A DNA stretch of 39,743 bases from a bacterium. Lineage in GTDB: Bacteria > Patescibacteriota > Minisyncoccia > Sungbacterales > GWA2-42-14. The stretch spans positions 1 to 39,743 of the forward strand of contig JAUSFV010000018.1 of the NCBI GenBank assembly GCA_030649305.1, in the 5' to 3' direction. The notes under the pieces are model-generated. The model made no database searches, had not been told where the DNA came from, and was given only the letters and a program-made list of their open reading frames with translations. How positions within the stretch are numbered: position 1 is the stretch's first letter; each line of letters opens with the position of its first letter. The position numbers and the translations under genes were made by a program. Shown in pieces: positions 10,003 through 17,737 of the stretch.

Positions 10003-10566
10003 ATGAATAATCGTACAAACATCCTTTATATTGGTATCGCGGCAGCGGGAATTTTGGGAAGCATTTTTTTCTTGGTTCAGTCCCGAAATGCAGAGCAAGA
10101 ATTAGCAAAGGCAGAGGAATCATATGCCGTGCTCCAGGATGAAAAAAGCGCTCTTGAAACGGAGTTCGCGATTTTTAAGAATACCGATCTCGGGAAGGAG
10201 GTGGAGATTCTTCAGTTGAAGCTTGACGCAAAGGAGAAGGAGCGCGCGGACATACAAAAAAATTTAACGATGACAAACACAACACTTGCGACCCTCCGGA
10301 ACAACTTGAAGCTTATTCCGAATATTACGCGCGCACTCTCGCTCATGTCGGGGACGTTTGGAAAACAGCCGCCGGAATGTTTCAATGCCGCGGATCGTAC
10401 GGCTATCGATCGCGAACTTTCCATAGTCGGGGATGCGGCATGGCAGGAGAAGTGGAGCCGGTTTATTGCCGATACCGATTCAAAAAATTGCAGCATGTCC
10501 CCCCAGCAGTTTTTTACCGCGGTTGATTATGGTTTCGAAAAAATTGCTTCTCTCGTGCGGCAGTAA
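10003..10566 (+). CDS. Membrane-anchored coiled-coil protein, paralog of 8552-9115
   Basis: DEKSALETEFAIFKNTDLGKEVEILQLKL. Confidence 0.7.
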   Translation: MNNRTNILYIGIAAAGILGSIFFLVQSRNAEQELAKAEESYAVLQDEKSALETEFAIFKNTDLGKEVEILQLKLDAKEKERADIQKNLTMTNTTLATLRNNLKLIPNITRALSLMSGTFGKQPPECFNAADRTAIDRELSIVGDAAWQEKWSRFIADTDSKNCSMSPQQFFTAVDYGFEKIASLVRQ

Positions 10567-10571
10567 GACGT

Positions 10572-11513
10572 ATGGACGTTGAATTATTTTCTACTGGTTC
10601 ATTTCAGACGCTGACGCCTGTTCTTGGGGTTGTTTTGTTTATCGCATTTTCATGTTTTTGGCTTTGGATTATTGGCCGCGCGATTTTCTCTTTTCTCATG
10701 AGTATCGCGGCGGCCGCGAAGAGCATTGGTTCCGCTTTGCATCGTGTTCCGGATTCTACCCGCACCATTATTGATTTTGTGCGTAAGTACCCTTCCGTTT
10801 TTGGCATTGTTGCTGTTAACGGCATACCCCTCGCGGGCGTTCTGTGGTATGGCTGGGAACCTTTCGCGGTATTATTTACCTATTGGCTGCAAACGGGGTT
10901 TATCGGTTTTTTTTCGTTTCTTAAGATAAAAAAGGTAGCCGAGTTTTCGCCGCCGGAAAGACAGATTAGGGTTGTGGCGTTTGCGGTGCGTCACACCAAG
11001 GGGGCTGTTCCGGTCTCCAAAATTATCCGGGATTATGTTGGCGTGTATTGGTTCGGCATGATAACCAGCCTGCTTTTTCTTATATTTTTTACATGGTTTG
11101 CTTCCATCGACACCTTTTCTTTTCGGGTTCTTTTGAGCGCGCCAATCGTATTTGGTATAGCTATCCGGGAATCGTTTGGTGTTATTGTGATAGGAACAGC
11201 GTCATTTTTGTTTAACCACGGCTATTCATATTTTTTCAATTTTGTCGGTAAGCAGGAATTTCTTCATTCTGATCTTGCCGCACAACTTTCCGATCCCATA
11301 GACCGAGTCGGCATGATTTGGGGCGCCCTTTTTATTACCGGAACAACCCTCGTGTTTATTCCGTATCTTACTACGGTTGTCGCGGTTCTTATAATTTTTA
11401 AAACAATGTTTGATATATACGCCCATCTCAAAGAACACGGCCGGTATTTTTCGTGGCAGTATGAGTATCGTGATCATAAGCAAAACGAAATACCACCCGG
11501 CGGAACAATATGA
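10572..11513 (+). CDS. Multi-TM membrane protein (DUF6498-like)
   Basis: GIPLAGVLWYGWEPFAVLFTYWLQTGFIGFFSFLKI motif; multiple hydrophobic segments. Confidence 0.7.
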   Translation: MDVELFSTGSFQTLTPVLGVVLFIAFSCFWLWIIGRAIFSFLMSIAAAAKSIGSALHRVPDSTRTIIDFVRKYPSVFGIVAVNGIPLAGVLWYGWEPFAVLFTYWLQTGFIGFFSFLKIKKVAEFSPPERQIRVVAFAVRHTKGAVPVSKIIRDYVGVYWFGMITSLLFLIFFTWFASIDTFSFRVLLSAPIVFGIAIRESFGVIVIGTASFLFNHGYSYFFNFVGKQEFLHSDLAAQLSDPIDRVGMIWGALFITGTTLVFIPYLTTVVAVLIIFKTMFDIYAHLKEHGRYFSWQYEYRDHKQNEIPPGGTI

Positions 11514-11612
11514 ATCGATAATTTTATGGGGATAACTTTTTGTGCCTTTCGTCGAGTTCCGTGATATAATGGAAGTATGGTTTTATTGATAATCATATAA
11601 ATTATACAAAAT

Positions 11613-12215
11613 ATGGAAATTATTTCTTTTTTGAAAAATTTTATAAATTTTGAGAAGCTTTTTTTATATATTTTTTATACCATCTTGGCGGGGTTTGGCT
11701 CTTTCGTTGGTTGGTTTGTGTTGGCATATAATTCTCTCGTTCAGACGCGGCGAAGAGCCGATGAAGCGTTGGCGAATGTCGGAACTCAGATAAAACGCCG
11801 GTTTGACCTCATCCCCAATCTTACCGAGACCGTTAAAGGATATGCCGAGCACGAACGGGCGGTTTTTGAAAAAGTAACCGAGGCGCGGTCTCGGGTTGCC
11901 GGCGCCCAAACGGTTGCCGAATATCAGGATGCTGAAAATATGATGACGGGGCTTTTTAAATCTCTCTTTGCTGTTGCGGAAAATTATCCAAACCTGAAAG
12001 CGAATCAAAATTTTTTGCAGCTTCAGCGCGAACTTGCAGAAGCAGAAAATAGAATTCAGGAAGCGCGGAGAGTATACAACGAAACGGTACGGGAATTGAA
12101 TGTGAAAACGGAATCCATTCCTTTTAATTTTGTCGCCACATTTTTTCGGTTCAAAAAGGCGGATTTTTTTGAAATCACCGAAAGCGAAAAAGAAGTCCCG
12201 AAGGTTCAATTTTAG
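11613..12215 (+). CDS. lemA: LemA family protein
   Basis: YNSLVQTRRRADEALANVGTQIKRRFDLIPNLTETVKGYAEHE...YPNLKANQNFLQLQRELAEAENRIQEARRVYNETVRELN. Confidence 0.95.
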   Translation: MEIISFLKNFINFEKLFLYIFYTILAGFGSFVGWFVLAYNSLVQTRRRADEALANVGTQIKRRFDLIPNLTETVKGYAEHERAVFEKVTEARSRVAGAQTVAEYQDAENMMTGLFKSLFAVAENYPNLKANQNFLQLQRELAEAENRIQEARRVYNETVRELNVKTESIPFNFVATFFRFKKADFFEITESEKEVPKVQF

Positions 12216-12324
12216 GAGTTTCGTTCGTTTTGTGTGTCGCTCTCAGGCGGCCTTTTTTTTACTCCCACAATAGGTGTGGGGGGTTTATCCTCATAGTAGC
12301 CGTTTTGTTTTCGCGGTTTCGTTG

Positions 12325-12330
12325 TATAAT
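12325..12330 (+). promoter_or_regulatory. Possible -10 box (TATAAT) upstream of the pilM leader
   Basis: GTTGTATAATAAAG; no convincing -35. Confidence 0.3.
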
Positions 12331-12341
12331 AAAGAATATGA

Positions 12342-12448
12342 ACCCCGTTAGAAGTCCTGGGTAGTTGGATAGCGGGGTTATGACGATATAATACCGATGT
12401 CTGTCAGAAATTAGTTTTGGCTATATAATGGCAGACTTCTAATGGGGT
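12342..12448. repeat. Family I inverted-repeat element, copy 1 (pilM leader)
   Basis: ACCCCGTTAGAAGTC (12342-12356) / GACTTCTAATGGGGT (12434-12448); right arm overlaps the GTG start at 12447. Confidence 0.95.
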
Positions 12449-13544
12449 GAAGTTTTTGGAGCGATGGGTTGATACCATTACGCATCCGCCCGCATTCGGG
12501 CTGGATATTTCTGATCGAACGGCGAAATTCATACAGCTTGCAAAAAATAAGAACGGCGGCTTTGATATCGCCCAGTTCGGAGAAATGGAGATTTCGGAGG
12601 GTATTGTGGTGAGCGGGGAAATCAAAAAACCGGCGGAACTCGGAAAACTTTTGCGCGACTTTCGCGATGCGGATGGAAAGCGGGTGCGTGATCGATTTGT
12701 GGTTGCCTCGCTTCCGGAAGAGAAAAGTTTTGTACGCGTTATCCAGCTTCCTAAGGTGAAATTGCAGGAAGTTGACTCGGTTATTAAATGGGAACTTGAG
12801 GGCAATATTCCTCTGGCACTGTCGGAACTTTATTTTGATTACGAGGTGCTTGATCCGGTGGCAAACCACCTCGATCATTATGATGTTCTCGTGACGGCGT
12901 TTCCCAAGTCTCTTGTGGATTCGTATGTTGCCGTTTTGAAGCATGAGGGGTTCGTGCTGGTAGCGCTCGAGCTTGAATCGCAGGCTATCAGTCGCGCCGT
13001 CATTGAGGATCCGGGCGGGAAGGAGGCGGTTATTATTGTGGATATCGGAGCAACGCATACGGGTTTTATTATTTTCGGGGGCGGCTCCATGATTTTTACC
13101 GTGAGTATTGAAGTGGGAGGCAAGGATTTTGATGAGGCGATTATGAAGGGACTCGGCGTTTCGCAAGAGGAAGCGCGGAATTTGAAAAAAAATATTGGGC
13201 TTGATAGGCGTTTCAAAAACGGGGTTCTCTTTGAGGCGATGGTCCCGACGCTTTCCGTTATTATGGATGAAATTAAAAAACAACTCTGGTTTTATCGCGA
13301 TCATGCCGAACATCGCCACGGTATTGATCCTGAAATCCGGCGTATTATTCTTTCGGGGGGAGACGCGAACCTTGTGGGACTTGAAAAACATCTTTCGCTC
13401 GCCCTAAAAAAAGAAGTCGTGGTAGCACGTCCTTTTGTAAAAATTTTAAATAAGGAACACGCAACCCTTCCGCCTTTGAAAAAAAGCGATATTATTCGTT
13501 ACACCACTACCGTTGGATTAGCGCTCAGGGGCGCCGGCTATTAA
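12447..13544 (+). CDS. pilM: Type IV pilus assembly protein PilM
   Basis: FGLDISDRTAKFIQL...VIKWELEGNIPLALSELYFDYEV...ILSGGDANLVGLEKHLS. Confidence 0.9.
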   Translation: MKFLERWVDTITHPPAFGLDISDRTAKFIQLAKNKNGGFDIAQFGEMEISEGIVVSGEIKKPAELGKLLRDFRDADGKRVRDRFVVASLPEEKSFVRVIQLPKVKLQEVDSVIKWELEGNIPLALSELYFDYEVLDPVANHLDHYDVLVTAFPKSLVDSYVAVLKHEGFVLVALELESQAISRAVIEDPGGKEAVIIVDIGATHTGFIIFGGGSMIFTVSIEVGGKDFDEAIMKGLGVSQEEARNLKKNIGLDRRFKNGVLFEAMVPTLSVIMDEIKKQLWFYRDHAEHRHGIDPEIRRIILSGGDANLVGLEKHLSLALKKEVVVARPFVKILNKEHATLPPLKKSDIIRYTTTVGLALRGAGY

Positions 13545-13747
13545 GGGCTTTGTCCAAAATTTGGAGCCGAGGCGAACAAATTTTGGGAACAAAACCTTAA
13601 CCCCCTCACTCGAAATGTCGAAGATAGAAATTACAGATGCGATAATTATTGTTATTGCATAGTTTTAGAGTAAAACCATCTATGTCATTTCGAGTGAGGG
13701 GGTGCTCAATTGTATAGTTACTCGTTTCACTCGTAAATAAAATTGGC
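13545..13747. repeat. Family II structured leader, copy 2
   Basis: CCAAAATTTG/CAAATTTTGG hairpin; CCCCCTCACTCGAAATG (13601-13617) / CATTTCGAGTGAGGGGG (13686-13702); GGTGCTCAAT and ATTGGCATG shared with copy 1. Confidence 0.85.
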
Positions 13748-14281
13748 ATGTTAAATCTCAATCTCATCTCTAAAGAAGATAAAGAAACATTCCGGTTTCT
13801 GCTCTACCGGCGCGTTGTTTTTTGGTTCGGAGGGGTAATGAGTGTTGTGATTGTCGTGTTTATTATTCTTCTCGTTCCCTCGTTTCTTTTTCTGAATTTC
13901 CAGCGGCAAGAAATTCTGCGGGAGCTTGCGGTTGAGGAAGAAACGCTTAAGGCCTTTGGGGTTGAAGAGATTGAGCGCCGCATTCTTCTTTTGAATACAA
14001 CAGCAAAACGCATTTATGCGCTTGGGGAACGATCGGAGCGCGCTTCGGGTATTTTGGAGAAATTCGTGTCTCTTTCGGGGGGGATACAAATAGGGGAGAT
14101 AAAAATAGATTTTCTTACAAAAAACATTCAGCTTGACGGAGTTGCTCCCACGAGAAACGCATTTCTCGCGTTTGAGCGTTCTCTCGAAGAAAGCGGTTTT
14201 GTTGAAGAGATTTCAGCCCCGCTCTCGAGTCTCGTGAAGCTCACCGACGTGGCCTTTACTCTTAAAGGAACACTGAAATGA
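13748..14281 (+). CDS. pilN: PilN-like pilus assembly protein
   Basis: Directly after pilM; N-terminal NLISKEDKE, TM, coiled coil, C-terminal PilN-type region. Confidence 0.75.
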   Translation: MLNLNLISKEDKETFRFLLYRRVVFWFGGVMSVVIVVFIILLVPSFLFLNFQRQEILRELAVEEETLKAFGVEEIERRILLLNTTAKRIYALGERSERASGILEKFVSLSGGIQIGEIKIDFLTKNIQLDGVAPTRNAFLAFERSLEESGFVEEISAPLSSLVKLTDVAFTLKGTLK

Positions 14282-14389
14282 ACCCCGTTAGAAGTCTCAA
14301 GCAGTTGGATGACGGGAGCATAGTTCTATAATCAATGTTTGCCAAAAATTAGTTTTTTTGACTATATAATGGCAGACTTCTAACGGGGT
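14282..14389. repeat. Family I inverted-repeat element, copy 2 (pilO leader)
   Basis: ACCCCGTTAGAAGTC / GACTTCTAACGGGGT perfect 15-bp arms; left end abuts the pilN TGA and right end overlaps the next GTG. Confidence 0.97.
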
Positions 14390-14933
14390 GAAAAGTTTTT
14401 TTCGTACTCTCAATCCCAAAGTCCATTTTCTTCTTTCGGTATTTCTTGCCGTTTGTGCGGTCAGTATACTTTTTTGGTTTTCCTTCTTTTTTGTGTTGGA
14501 TCGCGTACGGCACGAGAGCGCGGAAATCGAGGCGGCAAAAATTCGTCGTGCCTCTCTTGAAATACGCCGGAGTGAAGCAAAGCGTGAAGAAGCAGCGCTC
14601 GCGGAATTACAAGCCGATGTCGAGCGCGTGGAGGAGATGTTTGTAGAGCGCCCCCTCGCCTTTTTTGAGTTTTTGGAGGATCTCGCTTCGCATAATAATC
14701 TTTCCATTCTACTTGCTCTTGAGGGTGAGGAAGGAGTTTTGGGGAAGCCAGAACGCTTGCATGTAACCGTGGAAGGTACCTACCGGAACCTTTCTCGTTT
14801 TATACAAGGCCTTGAATCAGCGCCCTATACGATTGAAATACGGGCGGTTGTTCTCGAGATGCTGACCCAGCGTCCTATATTTTTTGATTCATTCGCGCGT
14901 CTTGTTATTAATCTTCAGATTATTTCGAAGTAA
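14388..14933 (+). CDS. pilO: PilO-like pilus assembly protein
   Basis: TM plus coiled coil then VEGTYRNLSRFIQGLESAPYTIEIRAVVLEM. Confidence 0.75.
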   Translation: MKSFFRTLNPKVHFLLSVFLAVCAVSILFWFSFFFVLDRVRHESAEIEAAKIRRASLEIRRSEAKREEAALAELQADVERVEEMFVERPLAFFEFLEDLASHNNLSILLALEGEEGVLGKPERLHVTVEGTYRNLSRFIQGLESAPYTIEIRAVVLEMLTQRPIFFDSFARLVINLQIISK

Positions 14934-14934
14934 C

Positions 14935-15237
14935 ATGCAGTTTCCCCCCTCATTTTTATCAAAAGATAGTATCTCGCGTTTGCGCGCGTTGGTTTCATTT
15001 TCGATGATCGTGCGATGGGGATTTATCGCAATGTTACTTTTTTCACTCGGGGTGTTTGTCCTTGACATTTTTATTTTCTATCGCTATAGTTATCGCGTGG
15101 TGAATTTAAATCCCGAGCCTGTCGTGCGAAGCATAACCATTGACCGCGAAGGGCTTCGGGGGGCGCTTGAAGTTCTTGACGCGCGCAGAGAAAGATTTAA
15201 AACGCTCTACGGGGGCGGCACTACGACCCCCAGATAG
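14935..15237 (+). CDS. Hypothetical single-TM protein of the pilus operon
   Basis: ATG at 14935 follows the pilO stop; MQFPPSFLSKDSISRL... Confidence 0.6.
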   Translation: MQFPPSFLSKDSISRLRALVSFSMIVRWGFIAMLLFSLGVFVLDIFIFYRYSYRVVNLNPEPVVRSITIDREGLRGALEVLDARRERFKTLYGGGTTTPR

Positions 15238-15286
15238 ATAATTCTTTTTTGTGTAGATTTTTTTTTAAATTCTTGATCGAGGCCCG

Positions 15287-15386
15287 CCCCCACACTCATT
15301 CCCCCCGTAGCTTAATGGACAAAGCAGTGCTCTTCTAAGGCATTGATAGGGGTTCGATTCCCTTCGGGGGGATATGAGTGTGGGGG
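15287..15386. repeat. Inverted repeat CCCCCACACTCAT/ATGAGTGTGGGGG enclosing tRNA-Arg
   Basis: Perfect 13-bp arms at 15287-15299 and 15374-15386. Confidence 0.95.
15301..15372 (+). tRNA. tRNA-Arg (anticodon TCT)
   Basis: Cloverleaf: CCCCCCG/CGGGGGG acceptor, anticodon loop CTTCTAA, T arm AGGGGTTCGATTCCCTT; no encoded CCA. Confidence 0.93.
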
Positions 15387-15408
15387 TGAAATTCCTCGTG
15401 GGGGCGTT

Positions 15409-16029
15409 ATGGCAAACGAAGGTATCGGAGGAAGATATTTGAATAGAATATTGCATGAAATCGGCAAAAAAAGCGAAGCCGATTATTTGGGTACGATTGA
15501 TGATAAAAATCCAAAATATCAAAAACTTCTTGCAAAATATAGGGTTAATTCAAAAACTTTAAAACCTGGCAAAATCGCAGAAGCGCCGCGTTATTCACTC
15601 GATGATGCCGTTCAGATTGCACGAGAATCTCAGTTGTGGTTAGATCCAACAAATCCCGAGAAAGATTTTTTGAAAGATCTCCGTCTTGCAGTTGCGGATG
15701 AGCTCGGTTTTATAAAAGACGAAGAACTTGAACAATTGCGTATATACACAGCGGTCGGGTCGCCTCTTGATTTCGTGCACGGGAGGAATTTCTTTTTGGA
15801 ACTTATCCAATCAGGTAAGAGAATTCCGCTTCGGGTATTTGGCAATTTGGTAGCAGAGGATTTTGAAAAGAAACGGAAAAAGGAAGGTGTGTTGTATATA
15901 GACGGGCATGCGATTGATGATCCCGAGAACGACAAGGGAAACTACTTGCAGAAGGTTACTGATATCGCGGGAGAGGTTGTGGGCGCATTACAAAAAGAGG
16001 AAGCGAGGGACATGGCGAGTAGAAATTAA
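15409..16029 (+). CDS. Hypothetical protein
   Basis: MANEGIGGRYLNRILHEIGKKSEADYLG; intact ORF between two tRNAs. Confidence 0.6.
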   Translation: MANEGIGGRYLNRILHEIGKKSEADYLGTIDDKNPKYQKLLAKYRVNSKTLKPGKIAEAPRYSLDDAVQIARESQLWLDPTNPEKDFLKDLRLAVADELGFIKDEELEQLRIYTAVGSPLDFVHGRNFFLELIQSGKRIPLRVFGNLVAEDFEKKRKKEGVLYIDGHAIDDPENDKGNYLQKVTDIAGEVVGALQKEEARDMASRN

Positions 16030-16041
16030 TAAGTGTTGTAT

Positions 16042-16113
16042 GGCGACTATGGTGTAACGGTAGCACAGAAGTTTGTGGAGCTTCTGGAGAGGGTTCAACT
16101 CCCTCTAGTCGCC
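16042..16113 (+). tRNA. tRNA-His (anticodon GTG)
   Basis: Acceptor GCGACTA/TAGTCGC with extra G-1 opposite C73, loop TTGTGGA, T arm GAGGGTTCAACTCCCTC. Confidence 0.93.
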
Positions 16114-16122
16114 CGGATTTCA

Positions 16123-16151
16123 ACAAATAGCGGGGCCATCCCGCTATTTGT
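16123..16151. repeat. Hairpin ACAAATAGCGGG-GCCAT-CCCGCTATTTGT
   Basis: Perfect 12-bp stem between tRNA-His and the GT2 CDS. Confidence 0.85.
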
Positions 16152-16171
16152 ATGTATGGCAGGGTAATAGT

Positions 16172-17737
16172 ATGGAACAAGAAAAATATTATTTAAACAT
16201 CGGAAACGCGAATGATCTGAAAAACCCGCGTGAGCGGTTGCTGTATCGCGCGTTTGAAATTTTGCCGGGCGCTTTGGCGTGGCTGACGTTAAGCGGTATT
16301 TTTATCGGCTCATGGTTGGCACCCGTCGGTGCGAGCATTTTTATTATTCTTTTTGATTTATACTGGCTTATTAAAACGTTTTTTCTTTCGCTGCATCTTC
16401 GCGCTTCGTATAAAAAAATGAAAGAGCATATCCGTACTGATTGGCAGAAGAAATTGAGCGAGCTTGAGGCGTACCGAACGCGGACAATATATCATCTTAT
16501 TATTCTTCCGTTTTTTCGTGAAGAGGAACAGGTGGTGCGGGAGAGTGTTGAATCGCTTGCGCGTTCGTCATACCAAAAAGACCGCATTATGGTGGTGCTG
16601 GGAATTGAAGAACGAGCGGGGAAAGAGGCGGAAGAGATCGCGGAAAAACTTTCGCGTGAGTTTGGTAATGTATTTTTTAAATTTTTTGTGGCGCGGCACC
16701 CCGCGGGAGTTGCGGGAGAGCTTATGGGCAAGGGGGCGAACGAAACATGGGCGATTCGTCGCGCAAAAGAAACATTGATTGACCCCCTGCGTATTCCGTA
16801 TGAGGATATCGTGGTTTCTTCTTTTGATATTGACACCAAGGCAAGCCCTGATTATTTTTCATGCCTTACCTATCATTATTGTGCGGCTCCCGATGCTTTG
16901 CATACGTCGTATCAGCCGATTCCGGTCTATAACAATAACATCTGGTCTGCCCCCGCGGTTTCGCGCGTCGTTGCGACCTCGGGCACGTTCTGGCAGATGA
17001 TGCAGCAGGCGCGTCCCGAACGCCTCACGACGTTTTCTTCTCATTCCATGCCGTTCAAGGCGCTCGTTGATATGGATTACTGGCCGACGAATATTGTCTC
17101 GGAGGATTCGCGGATTTTTTGGAAATCGCTTCTTTTTTATGATGGCAAATATCGGGTGGTTCCGCTGTATTATTCCGTATCTATGGACGCGAATGTGGCA
17201 CCTACGCTCTGGGGTACGATTAAAAATGTGTATAAACAACAGCGGCGTTGGGGTTGGGGGGTTGAGAATGTTCCCTATATGCTGTTCGGATTTTTCCGGA
17301 ATCGCGCGATTCCTCTTCGCACGAAATTATATTTTACCTTTAACCAGTTTGACGGGTTTTGGTCGTGGTCCACAAATTCCTTTTTGATTTTTTTGCTCGG
17401 TTGGCTTCCGCCGTTCATCGGGGGGCAGGTATTCGGTTCCTCTTCCCTTGCGTATAATCTTCCCTTTGTGACGCGTTTTTTGATGACACTCGCCATGTTC
17501 GGGCTCATAACATCCGCGATTCTCTCAACCATGCTGCTTCCCCCGCGCCCTCCGCGGCATCCGTTCCGCAAATATCTTTGGATGGTCGGGCAGTGGACAT
17601 TGCTTCCGTTTATTATCGTCACCCTCGGTTCTCTGCCGGGATTAGACGCTCAAACCCGCCTAATGTTCGGGAGGTATATGGGCTTTTGGGTTACACCAAA
17701 ATATCGTAATAAATATGAGAACCCAAAAGCGGGTTAA
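16172..17737 (+). CDS. GT2-family membrane glycosyltransferase
   Basis: ILPFFREEEQVVRESVESLARS, SFDIDTK, QQRRWGWGVEN (QxxRW-type), C-terminal FWVTPK (FxVTxK). Confidence 0.85.
   Translation: MEQEKYYLNIGNANDLKNPRERLLYRAFEILPGALAWLTLSGIFIGSWLAPVGASIFIILFDLYWLIKTFFLSLHLRASYKKMKEHIRTDWQKKLSELEAYRTRTIYHLIILPFFREEEQVVRESVESLARSSYQKDRIMVVLGIEERAGKEAEEIAEKLSREFGNVFFKFFVARHPAGVAGELMGKGANETWAIRRAKETLIDPLRIPYEDIVVSSFDIDTKASPDYFSCLTYHYCAAPDALHTSYQPIPVYNNNIWSAPAVSRVVATSGTFWQMMQQARPERLTTFSSHSMPFKALVDMDYWPTNIVSEDSRIFWKSLLFYDGKYRVVPLYYSVSMDANVAPTLWGTIKNVYKQQRRWGWGVENVPYMLFGFFRNRAIPLRTKLYFTFNQFDGFWSWSTNSFLIFLLGWLPPFIGGQVFGSSSLAYNLPFVTRFLMTLAMFGLITSAILSTMLLPPRPPRHPFRKYLWMVGQWTLLPFIIVTLGSLPGLDAQTRLMFGRYMGFWVTPKYRNKYENPKAG

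Noticed and set aside
12411-13391. 326-aa minus-strand ORF
   Set aside because: Antisense shadow of pilM.
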